NCBI GenBank assembly: GCA_000719025.1
Contig: JODP01000009.1
Span: forward strand, 310,001-374,000
Direction of reading: 5' to 3'
DNA from: Kineosporia aurantiaca JCM 3230
Lineage (GTDB): Bacteria > Actinomycetota > Actinomycetes > Actinomycetales > Kineosporiaceae
DNA: 64,000 nucleotides
The notes under the pieces are model-generated. The model did not search any database, was not told the origin of the DNA, and worked only from the letters and a program-made list of their open reading frames with translations. Shown here one piece after another: positions 34,801 through 42,564 of this stretch (the stretch's first letter is position 1; the number at the start of each line of letters is the position of its first letter). The translations under genes and the position numbers were made by a program.

Positions 34801-36274
34801 CGATCGCGGCCGACATTCCGACCAAGGGGAGCCCGCCGCCCGGGTGGGACGAGCCACCGACCAGAAACAGGCCCGGGACCGGGCTGCGGTTGGCCGGGCG
34901 CAGGAAGGCAGAGCGGGCTCCGTTGCTGCTGGACCCGTAGATCGACCCGCCGGTTGACCGAGTGTTGCGTTCCAGGTCGGCCGGCGTGCGGATCTCCTTC
35001 CACAACAGGCGCTCCCGAACGTCCAGGCCGCGCCGGGCCATCACCGCGAGGATCTGCTGGGCATAAGTTTCGGCCAGACCGGGGGCGTCCCAGTCCATTC
35101 CCGCTGCCGGGTCGTGGCGCGGGGCGTTGACCAGCACGAACCAGGCCTCGTGGTCGTCGTCCGGGCGCAGCGCTGGATCATCCGGAGCGCTGATGTAGAC
35201 CGTGGGATCGGGCACCGGAGAAGGCTTTCCGGATTGTTTGCCGGTGCCGAAGACGTGGTCGAACTCGGTGTCGTAGTCGTCCGGGAAAAGCACGGTGTGG
35301 TGTCGCAGATCCGGGGTTCGGCCGCGGAGCGCGAGCAGCAGGACGAAACCCGAAAGCGACGGGGACGCCTTGGCGACCGACCGACGTCCTTCCTTCCCCT
35401 CCGGGCCGGGGAGCAGGTCGCGGTACAGGTGGGCGGCCTCCACCCCGGACACCACCACGTCGGCCGGGATGGTCTCGCCGCTCTCCAGCCGCACGCCCTC
35501 GACCCGAGGCGAGGCGAGCACCCGCTCGACCGGGCTCGAGGTGAGGATCTTGACTCCGTGCGACGTGGCCCGGTCGGCCACGGCCGTGCCGAGCTGCCAG
35601 AGGCCGCCGGGGATGTACCAGGAGCCGAAGGCGTGCTCCACGAACGGGACGGTGGCCAGCGCGGCCGGCGCCCGGCGCGGGTCCGAGCCGGTGTACGTGG
35701 CGTAGCGGTCGAGGAACATCTGCTGTTCCGGGGTGTGCAGGTACTTCCGGCCGAGCCCGCGCAGGCTGAGCCAGGGCGCCACGGTTCTCACGTCGGCCGG
35801 TTTGCGGGCCAGGCCGAGCAGAGTCCGCATCCCCTCGAGCGGCGAGTGCAGGAACGGCTCGCGGGTCAGATCCCAGATCTGGGCGGCGCGCCGGTGGAAG
35901 GCCGTCCAGTCCTGCCCGGCCTGCTCGCCGAGGGCCTGGGTCCAGGCTCGGGAGACCCAGGCTGCCCCGACCCCAGGCATGTCCAGCTCCAGCCCGCTCG
36001 GGAACCGGTAATGCGCGGCCGGGTCGACCGGGGTCAGGTTGACCTCGTCCTCCAGCGGCTTACCGGTTTTCAGGAACAGGTCGCGATAGACCGCGGGCAG
36101 CGTGAGCAGGCTGGGGCCGGTGTCGAAGGCGAACCCTTCCCGCCGCAGCAGGCCGAGCTTGCCCCCGATCTGGTCGGCCTGCTCGAGCACCGTGACCTGA
36201 TGCCCCTGAGACCCGAGCCGGGCGGCGGCCGAGAGCCCACCGAGCCCGGCCCCCACCACGATCACCTTGGCCAT
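34775..36274 (-). CDS. crtD: carotenoid desaturase/oxidase, CrtD-like
   Basis: 499 residues of the CrtI/CrtD/CrtN FAD family. The N terminus is VIVVGAGLGGLSAAARLGSQG then GGKLGLLRREGFAFDTGPSLLTLP, and the C terminus LFLVGGSSHPGGGLPLVGMSA. The GPSLLTLP segment and C-terminal form resemble hydroxycarotenoid 3,4-desaturases (CrtD) and diapolycopene oxidases rather than primary phytoene desaturases. Neighbours cruF and the CruG-like transferase favour CrtD, but the exact reaction is inferred. Both ends are flanked by about 34-bp repeat arrays. Confidence 0.8.
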   Translation of the reverse strand: MAKVIVVGAGLGGLSAAARLGSQGHQVTVLEQADQIGGKLGLLRREGFAFDTGPSLLTLPAVYRDLFLKTGKPLEDEVNLTPVDPAAHYRFPSGLELDMPGVGAAWVSRAWTQALGEQAGQDWTAFHRRAAQIWDLTREPFLHSPLEGMRTLLGLARKPADVRTVAPWLSLRGLGRKYLHTPEQQMFLDRYATYTGSDPRRAPAALATVPFVEHAFGSWYIPGGLWQLGTAVADRATSHGVKILTSSPVERVLASPRVEGVRLESGETIPADVVVSGVEAAHLYRDLLPGPEGKEGRRSVAKASPSLSGFVLLLALRGRTPDLRHHTVLFPDDYDTEFDHVFGTGKQSGKPSPVPDPTVYISAPDDPALRPDDDHEAWFVLVNAPRHDPAAGMDWDAPGLAETYAQQILAVMARRGLDVRERLLWKEIRTPADLERNTRSTGGSIYGSSSNGARSAFLRPANRSPVPGLFLVGGSSHPGGGLPLVGMSAAIVAELIGKA

Positions 36275-36291
36275 TACTCAGCGTCCTTCTT

Positions 36292-36557
36292 CACGGTCGG
36301 TTTGGAGGGTCGATCCGGGTTCTTCACGGTCAACGTCTGAGGGTCGATTCGGGTCCTCCACGGTCGACGTCCGAGGGTCGATCCGGATCCTCACGGTCGA
36401 CGTCCCAGGGTCGGTCCGGATCCTCACGGTCGACGTCCCAGGGTCGGTCCGGGTCCCTCAATGTCGATGTCTGAGGGCGATCCGGATCCGCACGGTCGAT
36501 GCCCGAGGGTCGATCCGGATCTTTCACTGTCGAGGTCCGAGGTCGATCTGGATCGGC
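36292..36557 (-). repeat. tandem array B: eight imperfect units of about 33 bp, last unit inside the glycosyltransferase 3' end
   Basis: Units with a core CACGGTCGACGTC then GAGGGTCGATCCGG start near 36292, 36325, 36359, 36392, 36425, 36459, 36491 and 36525 (spacing 32-34). The eighth unit is the last codons and stop of the glycosyltransferase gene (ending IQIDLGPRQ). Each unit holds the palindrome GATCCGGATC or a variant. On the minus strand some frames read as DPDRP-VDRE repeats, but shifting unit lengths argue against translation. The array fills the 249 bp between this stop and the crtD-like start. Confidence 0.88.
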
Positions 36558-37807
36558 CGCCCGCGCCAGGACAGTTCACCGCGGCTCCGGGCGTTCACCG
36601 ACCGGGCGACCAGCCAGCCGAACACAGCGATCGACCCCGGATGGGCCAGCGCGTCGGGCAGGGAACGCCCGTCGGTGCGCTCGGCCACCAGGTACCGGCC
36701 GACCACCCCGGCCAGGTAACCGGTGAACCCGGTCACCGACCCGGTCAGGGCCGCGACCGGAGGGATCAGGTAGACCACGCCCAGCCCGGCCACCACCGCC
36801 CCGGCCCCGGCCTTCGACCCGAACGCCGACCAGAGCGACTTGGTGTAGCCGTCCCGCAGATCGCTCCAGTCGCTGTACATCCGGCAGACCGCGAGCCGCG
36901 TTCCGTCCACCACCCCGCCCCGGCCGCCGGCCGCCTTCACGGCCCGCAGCAGAGCGATGTCGTCGAGCACGGCGCCGCGCACCGAGGGCGCGGCATGCCC
37001 GCCGCTGTTGCGGTAGGTCACCGCGTCGACCACGAGGAACTGCCCGTTCGCCGCGGCCAGGCTGGCCCGGGGCGACCGCTCGGCCAGCTTCAGCGGCAGC
37101 GTGGTGAGCCAGGACCACTGCAGCAGCGGCTGCACCAGGCGCTCAGCCGCGGTGTTGGTGAGCTGCCGCGGGTACGGCGAGACCAGTTGCAAACCGGTTC
37201 TTCTGAGCAGGTCCACGGCCGAGGCCAGGGCGTGCGGGGCGAACCGCACGTCGGCGTCCACGAAGACCAGCACCGATCCCGTGGCCACCCGGGCCCCGGC
37301 CTGGCACGCGTTGGGCTTACCCAGCCAGCCCGACGGTGGCTCACCGGCCTGGATCACCCGCACCCGGGGATCACCGGCGGCGGTGGCCCGCACCAGGTCG
37401 GCGGTGCCGTCGGACGACCCGTCGTCGATCACGATGATCTCGAGGTCGGGCACCCGGATCTGGTCGAGCAGGGAGGCCAGACAGGGTGCCACCCGGGCGG
37501 CCTCGTTCCGCACCGGAAGCAGCACGGTGACCCGCTCGCCGGCCTCCGCCGGATCGTGATCGGGGCGCCTCAGCTCGCGCAGATTGAGCACGGTGTGCGC
37601 GGTCAGTCCGACCGCGGCCAGACTTCCCCCGCGAACCAGCGCCTTCCAAATCCGCCGGAGCGCACCCCGCTTGGCCCCGCGCTCCCTCACCCCGCGCTCC
37701 TTTACCTGGCGCTCTTTCGCCCCGCGCCCTTTGGCCCCGCCCCGCGCCGCGCCGTGTTGCCGTGTGCGGCTTTGCGTGGCGTCCCGCCCGAAACCCCGTC
37801 TCGTCAC
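36524..37807 (-). CDS. cruG: family 2 glycosyltransferase, probable carotenoid O-glycosyltransferase (CruG-like)
   Basis: 427 residues. A basic repetitive N-terminal tail (about 22-50, RGAKERQVKERGVRERGAKR) precedes a hydrophobic segment and a GT2 domain with VTVLLPVRNEAARV, IIVIDDGSSDGTADLV and the DxD-type VFVDADVRF, then a QxxRW-equivalent region and C-terminal membrane helices (about 330-405). CruG adds a sugar to the hydroxyl introduced by CruF. The ATG overlaps the cruF stop by four bases, so CruF and this enzyme are co-translated. The sugar donor cannot be read from the sequence. Confidence 0.82.
   Translation of the reverse strand: MTRRGFGRDATQSRTRQHGAARGGAKGRGAKERQVKERGVRERGAKRGALRRIWKALVRGGSLAAVGLTAHTVLNLRELRRPDHDPAEAGERVTVLLPVRNEAARVAPCLASLLDQIRVPDLEIIVIDDGSSDGTADLVRATAAGDPRVRVIQAGEPPSGWLGKPNACQAGARVATGSVLVFVDADVRFAPHALASAVDLLRRTGLQLVSPYPRQLTNTAAERLVQPLLQWSWLTTLPLKLAERSPRASLAAANGQFLVVDAVTYRNSGGHAAPSVRGAVLDDIALLRAVKAAGGRGGVVDGTRLAVCRMYSDWSDLRDGYTKSLWSAFGSKAGAGAVVAGLGVVYLIPPVAALTGSVTGFTGYLAGVVGRYLVAERTDGRSLPDALAHPGSIAVFGWLVARSVNARSRGELSWRGRPIQIDLGPRQ
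37666..37748. repeat. degenerate repeats of about 15 bp in the glycosyltransferase N-terminal tail
   Basis: Units like CCCCGCGCTCCTTT recur four to five times and encode, on the minus strand, the basic tail KERGVRERGAKR. They keep the frame approximately by threes of residues. This tail is absent from the catalytic GT2 core and is probably dispensable. Confidence 0.6.
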
Positions 37808-38688
37808 CGCTGCCCGCCGATCCGTGCTGATGTCTGCCTGCGGTCGTCCATTGCTTCCAGCTTGTCACCCGGGTCCGACAGTCTTGGCGTCTCGGACGCA
37901 CGGGCGAGCCGGAGCAGATAGGGCAGCACGGTCAGGCCCATCACCAGGCCGCCGTAGACCGCCACCCAGGGCCGGCCGAAGAACACCAGATTGCCGACCG
38001 CCGACCCCAGCCACGTCCAGGTCAGGATCGCCGCGGCAGGCCATTCCCAGTGCGTGCGGTGGATCGGCCGGTTCGGAAGGACTCGGTCCAACGCGGCCAC
38101 CATCACCAGCGCGACCAGGAGCCAGCCGGCGAAGTTGGTCAGCGGAATCCCCGGAACCCCGGGCAGTCCCGGGCTCGGGTCGGCGAAACGCCAGGCACCC
38201 TGAGCAATCATCTGCGGATCGAGAAAAAGGTCCCATGAGGCAAGGGCGACAGCGCCGAGCATGGCCGTACGCACCCGGCTCAGACTTCCGTCCGTCCGGG
38301 TCGCCAGCCTCCGCCCCAGCAGCAACGCGGGATAGGCGATCATGCTCCAGGCCAGCGGAACCAGCACCGGCACCCCAGCGAGCTTCGGTCCCAGCCGGTC
38401 GGTGTAGAGGTACTCGCCGAAGGGGTAGCCGGTATGGACGCCGACCGTCTCCGCCAGCAGCCCAATCCCGCCCGCCACCAGAACCAGGACAGCGGCGTGC
38501 TTGGCGCTCCAGCGAAGCGCCGCATGCAGTACCCCGGCCGAGGTGAGCAGAAGAACGCTGACGATCGTGACCACGCGCAGAGCAATGCCGGAGGTCAGGG
38601 GATAACTGATCTGCGTGAGGACACCGGCGGCGACCAATCCGGTGACCAGACGCCCGGGGACGTCCGGCGTCGTTGGTTGCCTAGTCAC
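37804..38688 (-). CDS. cruF: carotenoid 1,2-hydratase family membrane protein (CruF)
   Basis: 294 residues, about seven membrane helices. It shows CruF/bisanhydrobacterioruberin hydratase-like landmarks: ETVGVHTGYPFGEYLYTDRLGPKLAGVPVLVPLAW (the conserved G-PFG-Y region, about 86-120), SWDLFLDPQMIAQGAWRF and GIPLTNFAGWLLV. It hydrates the terminal psi-end of an acyclic or monocyclic carotene to a 1-hydroxy group. It leads the run cruF-cruG-crtD. A 14-bp palindrome lies 58 bases upstream. Confidence 0.88.
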   Translation of the reverse strand: MTRQPTTPDVPGRLVTGLVAAGVLTQISYPLTSGIALRVVTIVSVLLLTSAGVLHAALRWSAKHAAVLVLVAGGIGLLAETVGVHTGYPFGEYLYTDRLGPKLAGVPVLVPLAWSMIAYPALLLGRRLATRTDGSLSRVRTAMLGAVALASWDLFLDPQMIAQGAWRFADPSPGLPGVPGIPLTNFAGWLLVALVMVAALDRVLPNRPIHRTHWEWPAAAILTWTWLGSAVGNLVFFGRPWVAVYGGLVMGLTVLPYLLRLARASETPRLSDPGDKLEAMDDRRQTSARIGGQR

Positions 38689-38745
38689 TCTCGCCTCACC
38701 GTCTGCTCCGGGTCGGCGGCCATCGTATGGCCTGGGGCTGCGGGA

Positions 38746-38759
38746 TACCTGCGCAGGTA
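38746..38759. promoter_or_regulatory. 14-bp perfect palindrome upstream of cruF, candidate operator
   Basis: TACCTGCGCAGGTA is a perfect inverted repeat with its centre about 64 bases before the cruF start, a position where a dimeric regulator would reach the promoter. No matching regulator gene is adjacent. It could also be incidental. Confidence 0.35.
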
Positions 38760-38794
38760 GGCCGGGCTAGCCCGCTGCTGGGGGAGAGCGGCCG

Positions 38795-38833
38795 AGTTCC
38801 GCCCCGCCACTTGGAGAAGGGCGAGGCGGAACT
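38795..38833 (-). terminator. stem-loop after the lipoprotein gene
   Basis: AGTTCCGCC and its exact complement form a 9-bp stem around a 21-base loop, about 75 bases after the stop of the minus-strand lipoprotein gene and before cruF. There is no T run. It may end the lipoprotein transcript before the carotenoid genes. Confidence 0.4.
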
Positions 38834-38908
38834 TCACCGGCCTGAGGTTGACCGCCGCGCGGACCTGGAGACAGTTCGGGCCGTCGGCGTTCGTTCTGTT
38901 CGCCTTGT

Positions 38909-39292
38909 TCAGTCGTCCTGCTCAGCCGTCGTGAAGTGCCCCTCATCGTCGTTCCAGGTCACCCGGATCGACGTCTTGTACTGCGGGCCGGCAGCCGGCG
39001 TGACCGTCGCCTGGCAGTCCACGGTGTCCCCGGAGACGCCGATGCTCGTTCCTGCTGAGCCCTCCTGACCCTTGAAGTCCGGGCAGACCACCTTCGCCTT
39101 GGCCCCGTCCACCTCAATCACCTTCCCGACCGCAGCGGCGAGCTGGCTCCCGTTCCCGCCGGCCGCCGAGGCGGACGAACTGGAGGAGCTCGGGTCGGCG
39201 GAGGCGGGGGAATCGCTGCTGCAGGCGGTGAGGGTCAGGGCGACGGGGACGAAGAGGATGGGAAGGAGAGAGGCAGTACGCATGGCGCACAT
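38909..39292 (-). CDS. small secreted lipoprotein (DUF4333-like)
   Basis: 127 residues. The signal peptide (RTASLLPILFVPVALTL) ends in the lipobox LTAC, predicting lipid attachment at the Cys of ACSSDSP. A Ser/Ala-rich linker is followed by a compact domain with two cysteines (VVCPDFKGQEG and VDCQATV), resembling the DUF4333 family. ATG codons at 39292 and 39283 are both possible. No ligand or partner is known. It stands alone between the carotenoid genes. Confidence 0.75.
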   Translation of the reverse strand: MCAMRTASLLPILFVPVALTLTACSSDSPASADPSSSSSSASAAGGNGSQLAAAVGKVIEVDGAKAKVVCPDFKGQEGSAGTSIGVSGDTVDCQATVTPAAGPQYKTSIRVTWNDDEGHFTTAEQDD

Positions 39293-39453
39293 CGTGCCGA
39301 ATGGGGCGCTTCGGTGTCTGGCTCTTCGGCCAGAGTGATCGTCTCGTATCTGTGACGATCCACCTCGTCCTCGGGTGATTCACGTCGTCAACCTGCTCTT
39401 GGGCGAGCTCTTCTGTCGCCCACTTCGCGATGGCCTGGCTTCGCGACGTTGAC

Positions 39454-39520
39454 ACCGCGCCGGTCCGCACCGCGCCGGTCCGCACCGCACGGCGCCGGTC
39501 TGTACGGCGCCGATCCCCGG
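39454..39520. repeat. short direct repeats of 15 bp between the crtA-like and lipoprotein genes
   Basis: The 15-mer ACCGCGCCGGTCCGC occurs twice head to tail (39454-39483) and continues in two degenerate copies containing GGCGCCGGTC and GGCGCCGAT. The 256-bp gap between the two genes shows no ORF that can be supported. Confidence 0.7.
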
Positions 39521-39548
39521 TTGCCCTCTACCTTCCTGCTGACCTTGG

Positions 39549-40403
39549 CTAACTTCCTGGTGACCTTGGCGGACCTGGCGATGTCCCCAAGGGATTTCCC
39601 GGTGGCTCGGGCGAACTCCCCGGTGAACCAGTCGACGGGGAATCCCTGGTGCCCACCCCTGACGAATCAGTTCCACCCTCCGAGCGGTCACCCAGATTGA
39701 TCGAATCACCTGCCCCGCTCCGGAAGGCACCCAGAGAGCCCGTAACCGAATGGACGGCGAACCGGGCGAAAAGCTCCTCGGCGTACCACTGCTCGGGCAC
39801 CGTTCGCCGGACGACATCGACATGGGCGGCCCGGCGGTAGGCGAAATCTGTCAGTGCGGAAGATGATTCCCACAAGGAGAACGTGCCCTGCAGGCCGATC
39901 GGGGCCTCGCCGATACCGAACGCCAGGCGCAACCCGTCGATGGTGGCGAGGTCGGTGGAGACCGGCGGGACGGCTTTCCAGAAGGAAAGGGCGCGCGTGG
40001 GCCGGATGCGGGCGCGGGTGATCGAGGCGACTGGTGCATCGTCTGCGACCTTGCGGGGGACCGGTGACCCGAACGGCTCGGTGCGGGCCCATCGTCCTCT
40101 GCTGGACAGCGGGGTCATCGCGACCTCGAGGCGCTCTGAGGCAATGCTGTTCCATCGCCGGTGGACACCGCTCTCCTTGAATGCGGCTGCCTGTTCGGCG
40201 CTTTCCCAGACCGTCAGCAGGGCCCAGTGTCGAGGGTCGGCATCGCGCAGGGTGAAGGTGCGTCCGTCGCCGGTGCCGAGCAGCTTGGCGAACCGCAGGC
40301 CGGGCACGGACCGCAGAGAAAGGCGCTCGTAACCCATCCGGAGCAGGGCCAAGGGCATGCGGGCGAGCGGGACGCCCCAGACGGTGAGTACCACGTACGT
40401 CAT
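39549..40403 (-). CDS. crtA: spheroidene monooxygenase-like carotenoid ketolase (CrtA family)
   Basis: 284 residues. Family landmarks are FAKLLGTGDGRTFTLRDADPRHWALLTVW, RWNSIASERLEVAMTPLSSRGRW, ASITRARIRPTRALSFWKAVP, GLRLAFGIGEAPIGLQGTFSLW and YAEELFARFAV. CrtA introduces keto groups at C2 of acyclic carotenoids. The last 50 residues are a Gly/Ser/Pro-rich low-complexity tail absent from the family core. It lies on the same strand as the cruF run but is separated by the lipoprotein gene. It is divergent from menC. Confidence 0.78.
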   Translation of the reverse strand: MTYVVLTVWGVPLARMPLALLRMGYERLSLRSVPGLRFAKLLGTGDGRTFTLRDADPRHWALLTVWESAEQAAAFKESGVHRRWNSIASERLEVAMTPLSSRGRWARTEPFGSPVPRKVADDAPVASITRARIRPTRALSFWKAVPPVSTDLATIDGLRLAFGIGEAPIGLQGTFSLWESSSALTDFAYRRAAHVDVVRRTVPEQWYAEELFARFAVHSVTGSLGAFRSGAGDSINLGDRSEGGTDSSGVGTRDSPSTGSPGSSPEPPGNPLGTSPGPPRSPGS

Positions 40404-40481
40404 TTCGCCCTCCTCTGATCCATGTGTCGGTCACCTTACGGGCAGGCACCGACAGTCTTGCCTCGGGCGTAATCTGCCCAG

Positions 40482-41495
40482 GTGACAGCGAAGACGGACG
40501 TTCAGGTGGTGCCTTACGCGATCGAGATGACCGATCGGTTCCGGGGGATCACCGTCCGGGAGGGAATCCTGCTCTCCGGCCCTCTGGGGTGGGGCGAGTT
40601 CTGCCCGTTCCCCGAGTACGACGACGCGATAGCGGCTCGTTGGCTGGCCACTGCTGTCGAGGCCTGCACTGTCGGCTGGCCAGGTCCGCTGCGGGATGCG
40701 ATTCCGGTGAACTGCATCGTGCCTGCTGTCACACCGGAGCGGGCGGCCGAACTGGTGGTTGCGTCCGGCTGCTCCACAGCGAAGGTCAAGGTCGCGGAAC
40801 GGCCGGACTCCCTGGGGGAGGACCTGGCCCGGGTGGAGGCGGTGCGGTCGGCTCTTGGGCCGGAGGGGGCGATCCGGGTGGACGCGAACGCCCGCTGGGA
40901 CGCCGACCAGGCCGTTCACGCGCTGCGCGAGCTGACCCGGGTGGCGGGCGAGCTGGAGTACGCGGAGCAGCCCTGTCGCACCGTCGAGGAGCTGGCCGAG
41001 GTGCGCCGGCGGGTGGACGTCCGGATCGCCGCCGACGAGTCGATCCGGCAAGCGGCCGATCCGACCCGGGTGCCGCTCCAGGAAGCCGCCGATGTCGCGG
41101 TGATCAAGTGCACGCCGCTCGGCGGGGTCCGGCGGGCCCTTGAGGTCGCTGAATCCACGGGGCTGCCCTGTGTAGTCTCCTCGGCCCTGGAGACGAGCAT
41201 CGGGATGGCCGCCCAGGTCGCCTTGGCCGCCGCGCTCCCGGAACTGCCGTTCGCCTGTGGGCTCGGCACGGTGTCGTTGTTCCGGGAGGACGTCGTCCGG
41301 GACGGCGAATCCCTGCGACCGCAAAAGGGTTTCATCCGGGTTCCGGGTGCGGCACCGGTTCCTGACCGTACCGCCCTGGTCTCGGTGGGAATGCCCGACC
41401 CGGTGCGTTCGGCCTGGTGGCGGGCCCGGCTGGGGCGGGCGATCGACCGCCTGTCGGACCCGTCCGCCGCTCCGCAGGGCTGGCGCAAGGCCTGA
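40482..41495 (+). CDS. menC: o-succinylbenzoate synthase
   Basis: 337 residues of the enolase superfamily (muconate-lactonising subgroup), dehydrating SHCHC to o-succinylbenzoate in menaquinone synthesis. Landmarks are GWGEFCPFPEYDD, the catalytic Lys in TAKVKVAE, the metal ligands in IRVDANARWD, EYAEQPC and IAADESIR, and the second Lys in VAVIKCTPLGG. The start is GTG at 40482. It is divergent from the crtA-like gene with 78 bp between them. Confidence 0.92.
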   Translation: MTAKTDVQVVPYAIEMTDRFRGITVREGILLSGPLGWGEFCPFPEYDDAIAARWLATAVEACTVGWPGPLRDAIPVNCIVPAVTPERAAELVVASGCSTAKVKVAERPDSLGEDLARVEAVRSALGPEGAIRVDANARWDADQAVHALRELTRVAGELEYAEQPCRTVEELAEVRRRVDVRIAADESIRQAADPTRVPLQEAADVAVIKCTPLGGVRRALEVAESTGLPCVVSSALETSIGMAAQVALAAALPELPFACGLGTVSLFREDVVRDGESLRPQKGFIRVPGAAPVPDRTALVSVGMPDPVRSAWWRARLGRAIDRLSDPSAAPQGWRKA

Positions 41496-41564
41496 GTGCT
41501 GTGCTCATCACCATCCGTAGATGAGCCGAAGCCGAACGTCGCCAGAATGGCGGCTTCTCTGCGG

Positions 41565-41595
41565 TTGACGGAGTCCCCGGCCGCCGGTGTACATT
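41565..41595 (+). promoter_or_regulatory. possible SOS-operon promoter
   Basis: TTGACG at 41565 and TACATT at 41590, separated by 19 bases (slightly long), precede the LexA box by nine bases. Occlusion of this promoter by LexA would explain SOS control. The -10/-35 call is by eye and weak. Confidence 0.4.
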
Positions 41596-41603
41596 CGAAT
41601 CGT

Positions 41604-41619
41604 TCGAACATCTGTTCGA
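41604..41619. promoter_or_regulatory. LexA-binding SOS box
   Basis: TCGAACATCTGTTCGA matches the actinobacterial/Bacillus-type SOS consensus TCGAAC-N4-GTTCGA without mismatch. It lies about 260-275 bases upstream of the DUF6504 gene and is the only such perfect site noticed in the window. It predicts DNA-damage induction of the downstream polymerase cassette. Confidence 0.88.
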
Positions 41620-41668
41620 ACGGGCTCGTCAGGGATCACAGCGCGCCGGCTGCCCCTGGTGAGTAGGT

Positions 41669-41704
41669 CGGTGACGAGGTGAACTCGACCCCACCTCGTC
41701 ACCG
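41669..41704 (+). promoter_or_regulatory. leader hairpin with perfect 13-bp stem
   Basis: CGGTGACGAGGTG pairs exactly with CACCTCGTCACCG around a 10-base loop. It lies in the roughly 260-base untranslated leader between the SOS box and the first gene. The leader also has a weaker hairpin near 41709-41730 (CCGGTG/CACCGG). An attenuator, a stability element or a site hiding upstream signals are all possible. The whole 41496-41880 interval otherwise carries no gene. Confidence 0.6.
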
Positions 41705-41880
41705 GCCGTTCCGGTGTCACACGCACCGGACCGCGGAACAGGGGGAACCCGCGGGCCGGTGACCGCCCGTCTTCCCCCGGGCCCGGTGTGGTGTGCGGCT
41801 TTTCGTACGTCGCACCGGATCAGCTTCAGGTTCCAGTCGGCACGTCGGACTCCAGTCGGCAGCGGTAGTGGGAAGCGCAG

Positions 41881-42564
41881 GTGCAGAGCGAAATGGCTCG
41901 TCGGGTGAGTGAATTGGTCGATGTCCGGATCGTCCAGGAGGCGGGCGACGCGCCGATGGCCTTCCTCTGGCGCGGTCGTCTCTATGTGGTGCGCGAGGTG
42001 CTGGGGCACTGGCGCGAGCGGCGCGACTGGTGGTCCACCGCCGCGGCGCGGGCCCTGCACGGTGAGGAGTGGCCGGGCGACCGGCCCACGTCCTCCGAAG
42101 AGCCGTCCTTCGCGGTCTGGTCCGGCCAGACCGCTGGTTCGTCCGGTGAACTGCCCGGCGGAGTGCCTGGCGGTGTCGGTAGCGGTGTTGGTAGCGGTGC
42201 TGGGCAGATGACCGGTGGTTCCGGTCCGGCGGCCGCAGACCACCCGGCTCGGGCCGGCCGGTCGCACGGTTCGTCGACGGCCCTCGGGCGCCATGGTGCG
42301 GCCCATCGCCGGGTGCACAGTCGTCCGGCGGCGGGGGGAGCGGCTGGGGGGCATGATCGCGAGCCGCACGAGAATCCGCGGGTTCAAAGCGAAAACGTCC
42401 AGTCGGCCGCGCCTGAGGAATTTCTGCTCGACAGCGAGTGTGAGGTCTGGCGGGTGGAGGCCAGCACCGGCCGTGCTTTCGGCAGTGGGGTGTACGACCT
42501 TTCCCGCACGCCGGCCTCCAATCCGGCGGCCGACTCCTGGCGCCTACTTCAAGTCGCCGATTGA
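41881..42564 (+). CDS. DUF6504-family protein split by a low-complexity insertion
   Basis: 227 residues. The N-terminal part (about 10-60: VDVRIVQEAG, AFLWRGRLYVVREVLGHW) and the C-terminal part (about 184-227: CEVWRVEASTGRAFGSGVYDL, SWRLLQVAD) together form the compact DUF6504 domain found beside actinobacterial dnaE2 genes. Between them lie about 120 residues rich in Gly, Ser, His and Arg, with GVGSGVGSG repeats. GTG at 41881 and ATG at 41893 are both possible starts. Function is unknown; operon membership suggests a mutasome accessory role. Confidence 0.7.
   Translation: MQSEMARRVSELVDVRIVQEAGDAPMAFLWRGRLYVVREVLGHWRERRDWWSTAAARALHGEEWPGDRPTSSEEPSFAVWSGQTAGSSGELPGGVPGGVGSGVGSGAGQMTGGSGPAAADHPARAGRSHGSSTALGRHGAAHRRVHSRPAAGGAAGGHDREPHENPRVQSENVQSAAPEEFLLDSECEVWRVEASTGRAFGSGVYDLSRTPASNPAADSWRLLQVAD
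42160..42206. repeat. 12-bp repeats within the DUF6504 insertion
   Basis: GGTAGCGGTGTT-like units repeat about three to four times in frame and encode the Gly/Val/Ser run GGVGSGVGSGAG. They lie in the expanded middle of the DUF6504 gene. Confidence 0.6.

Noticed and set aside
36330..36527. Minus-strand ORF of DPDRP-VDRE repeats in array B
   Set aside because: Unit lengths of 32, 33 and 34 bases break the frame, and no ribosome site precedes it.
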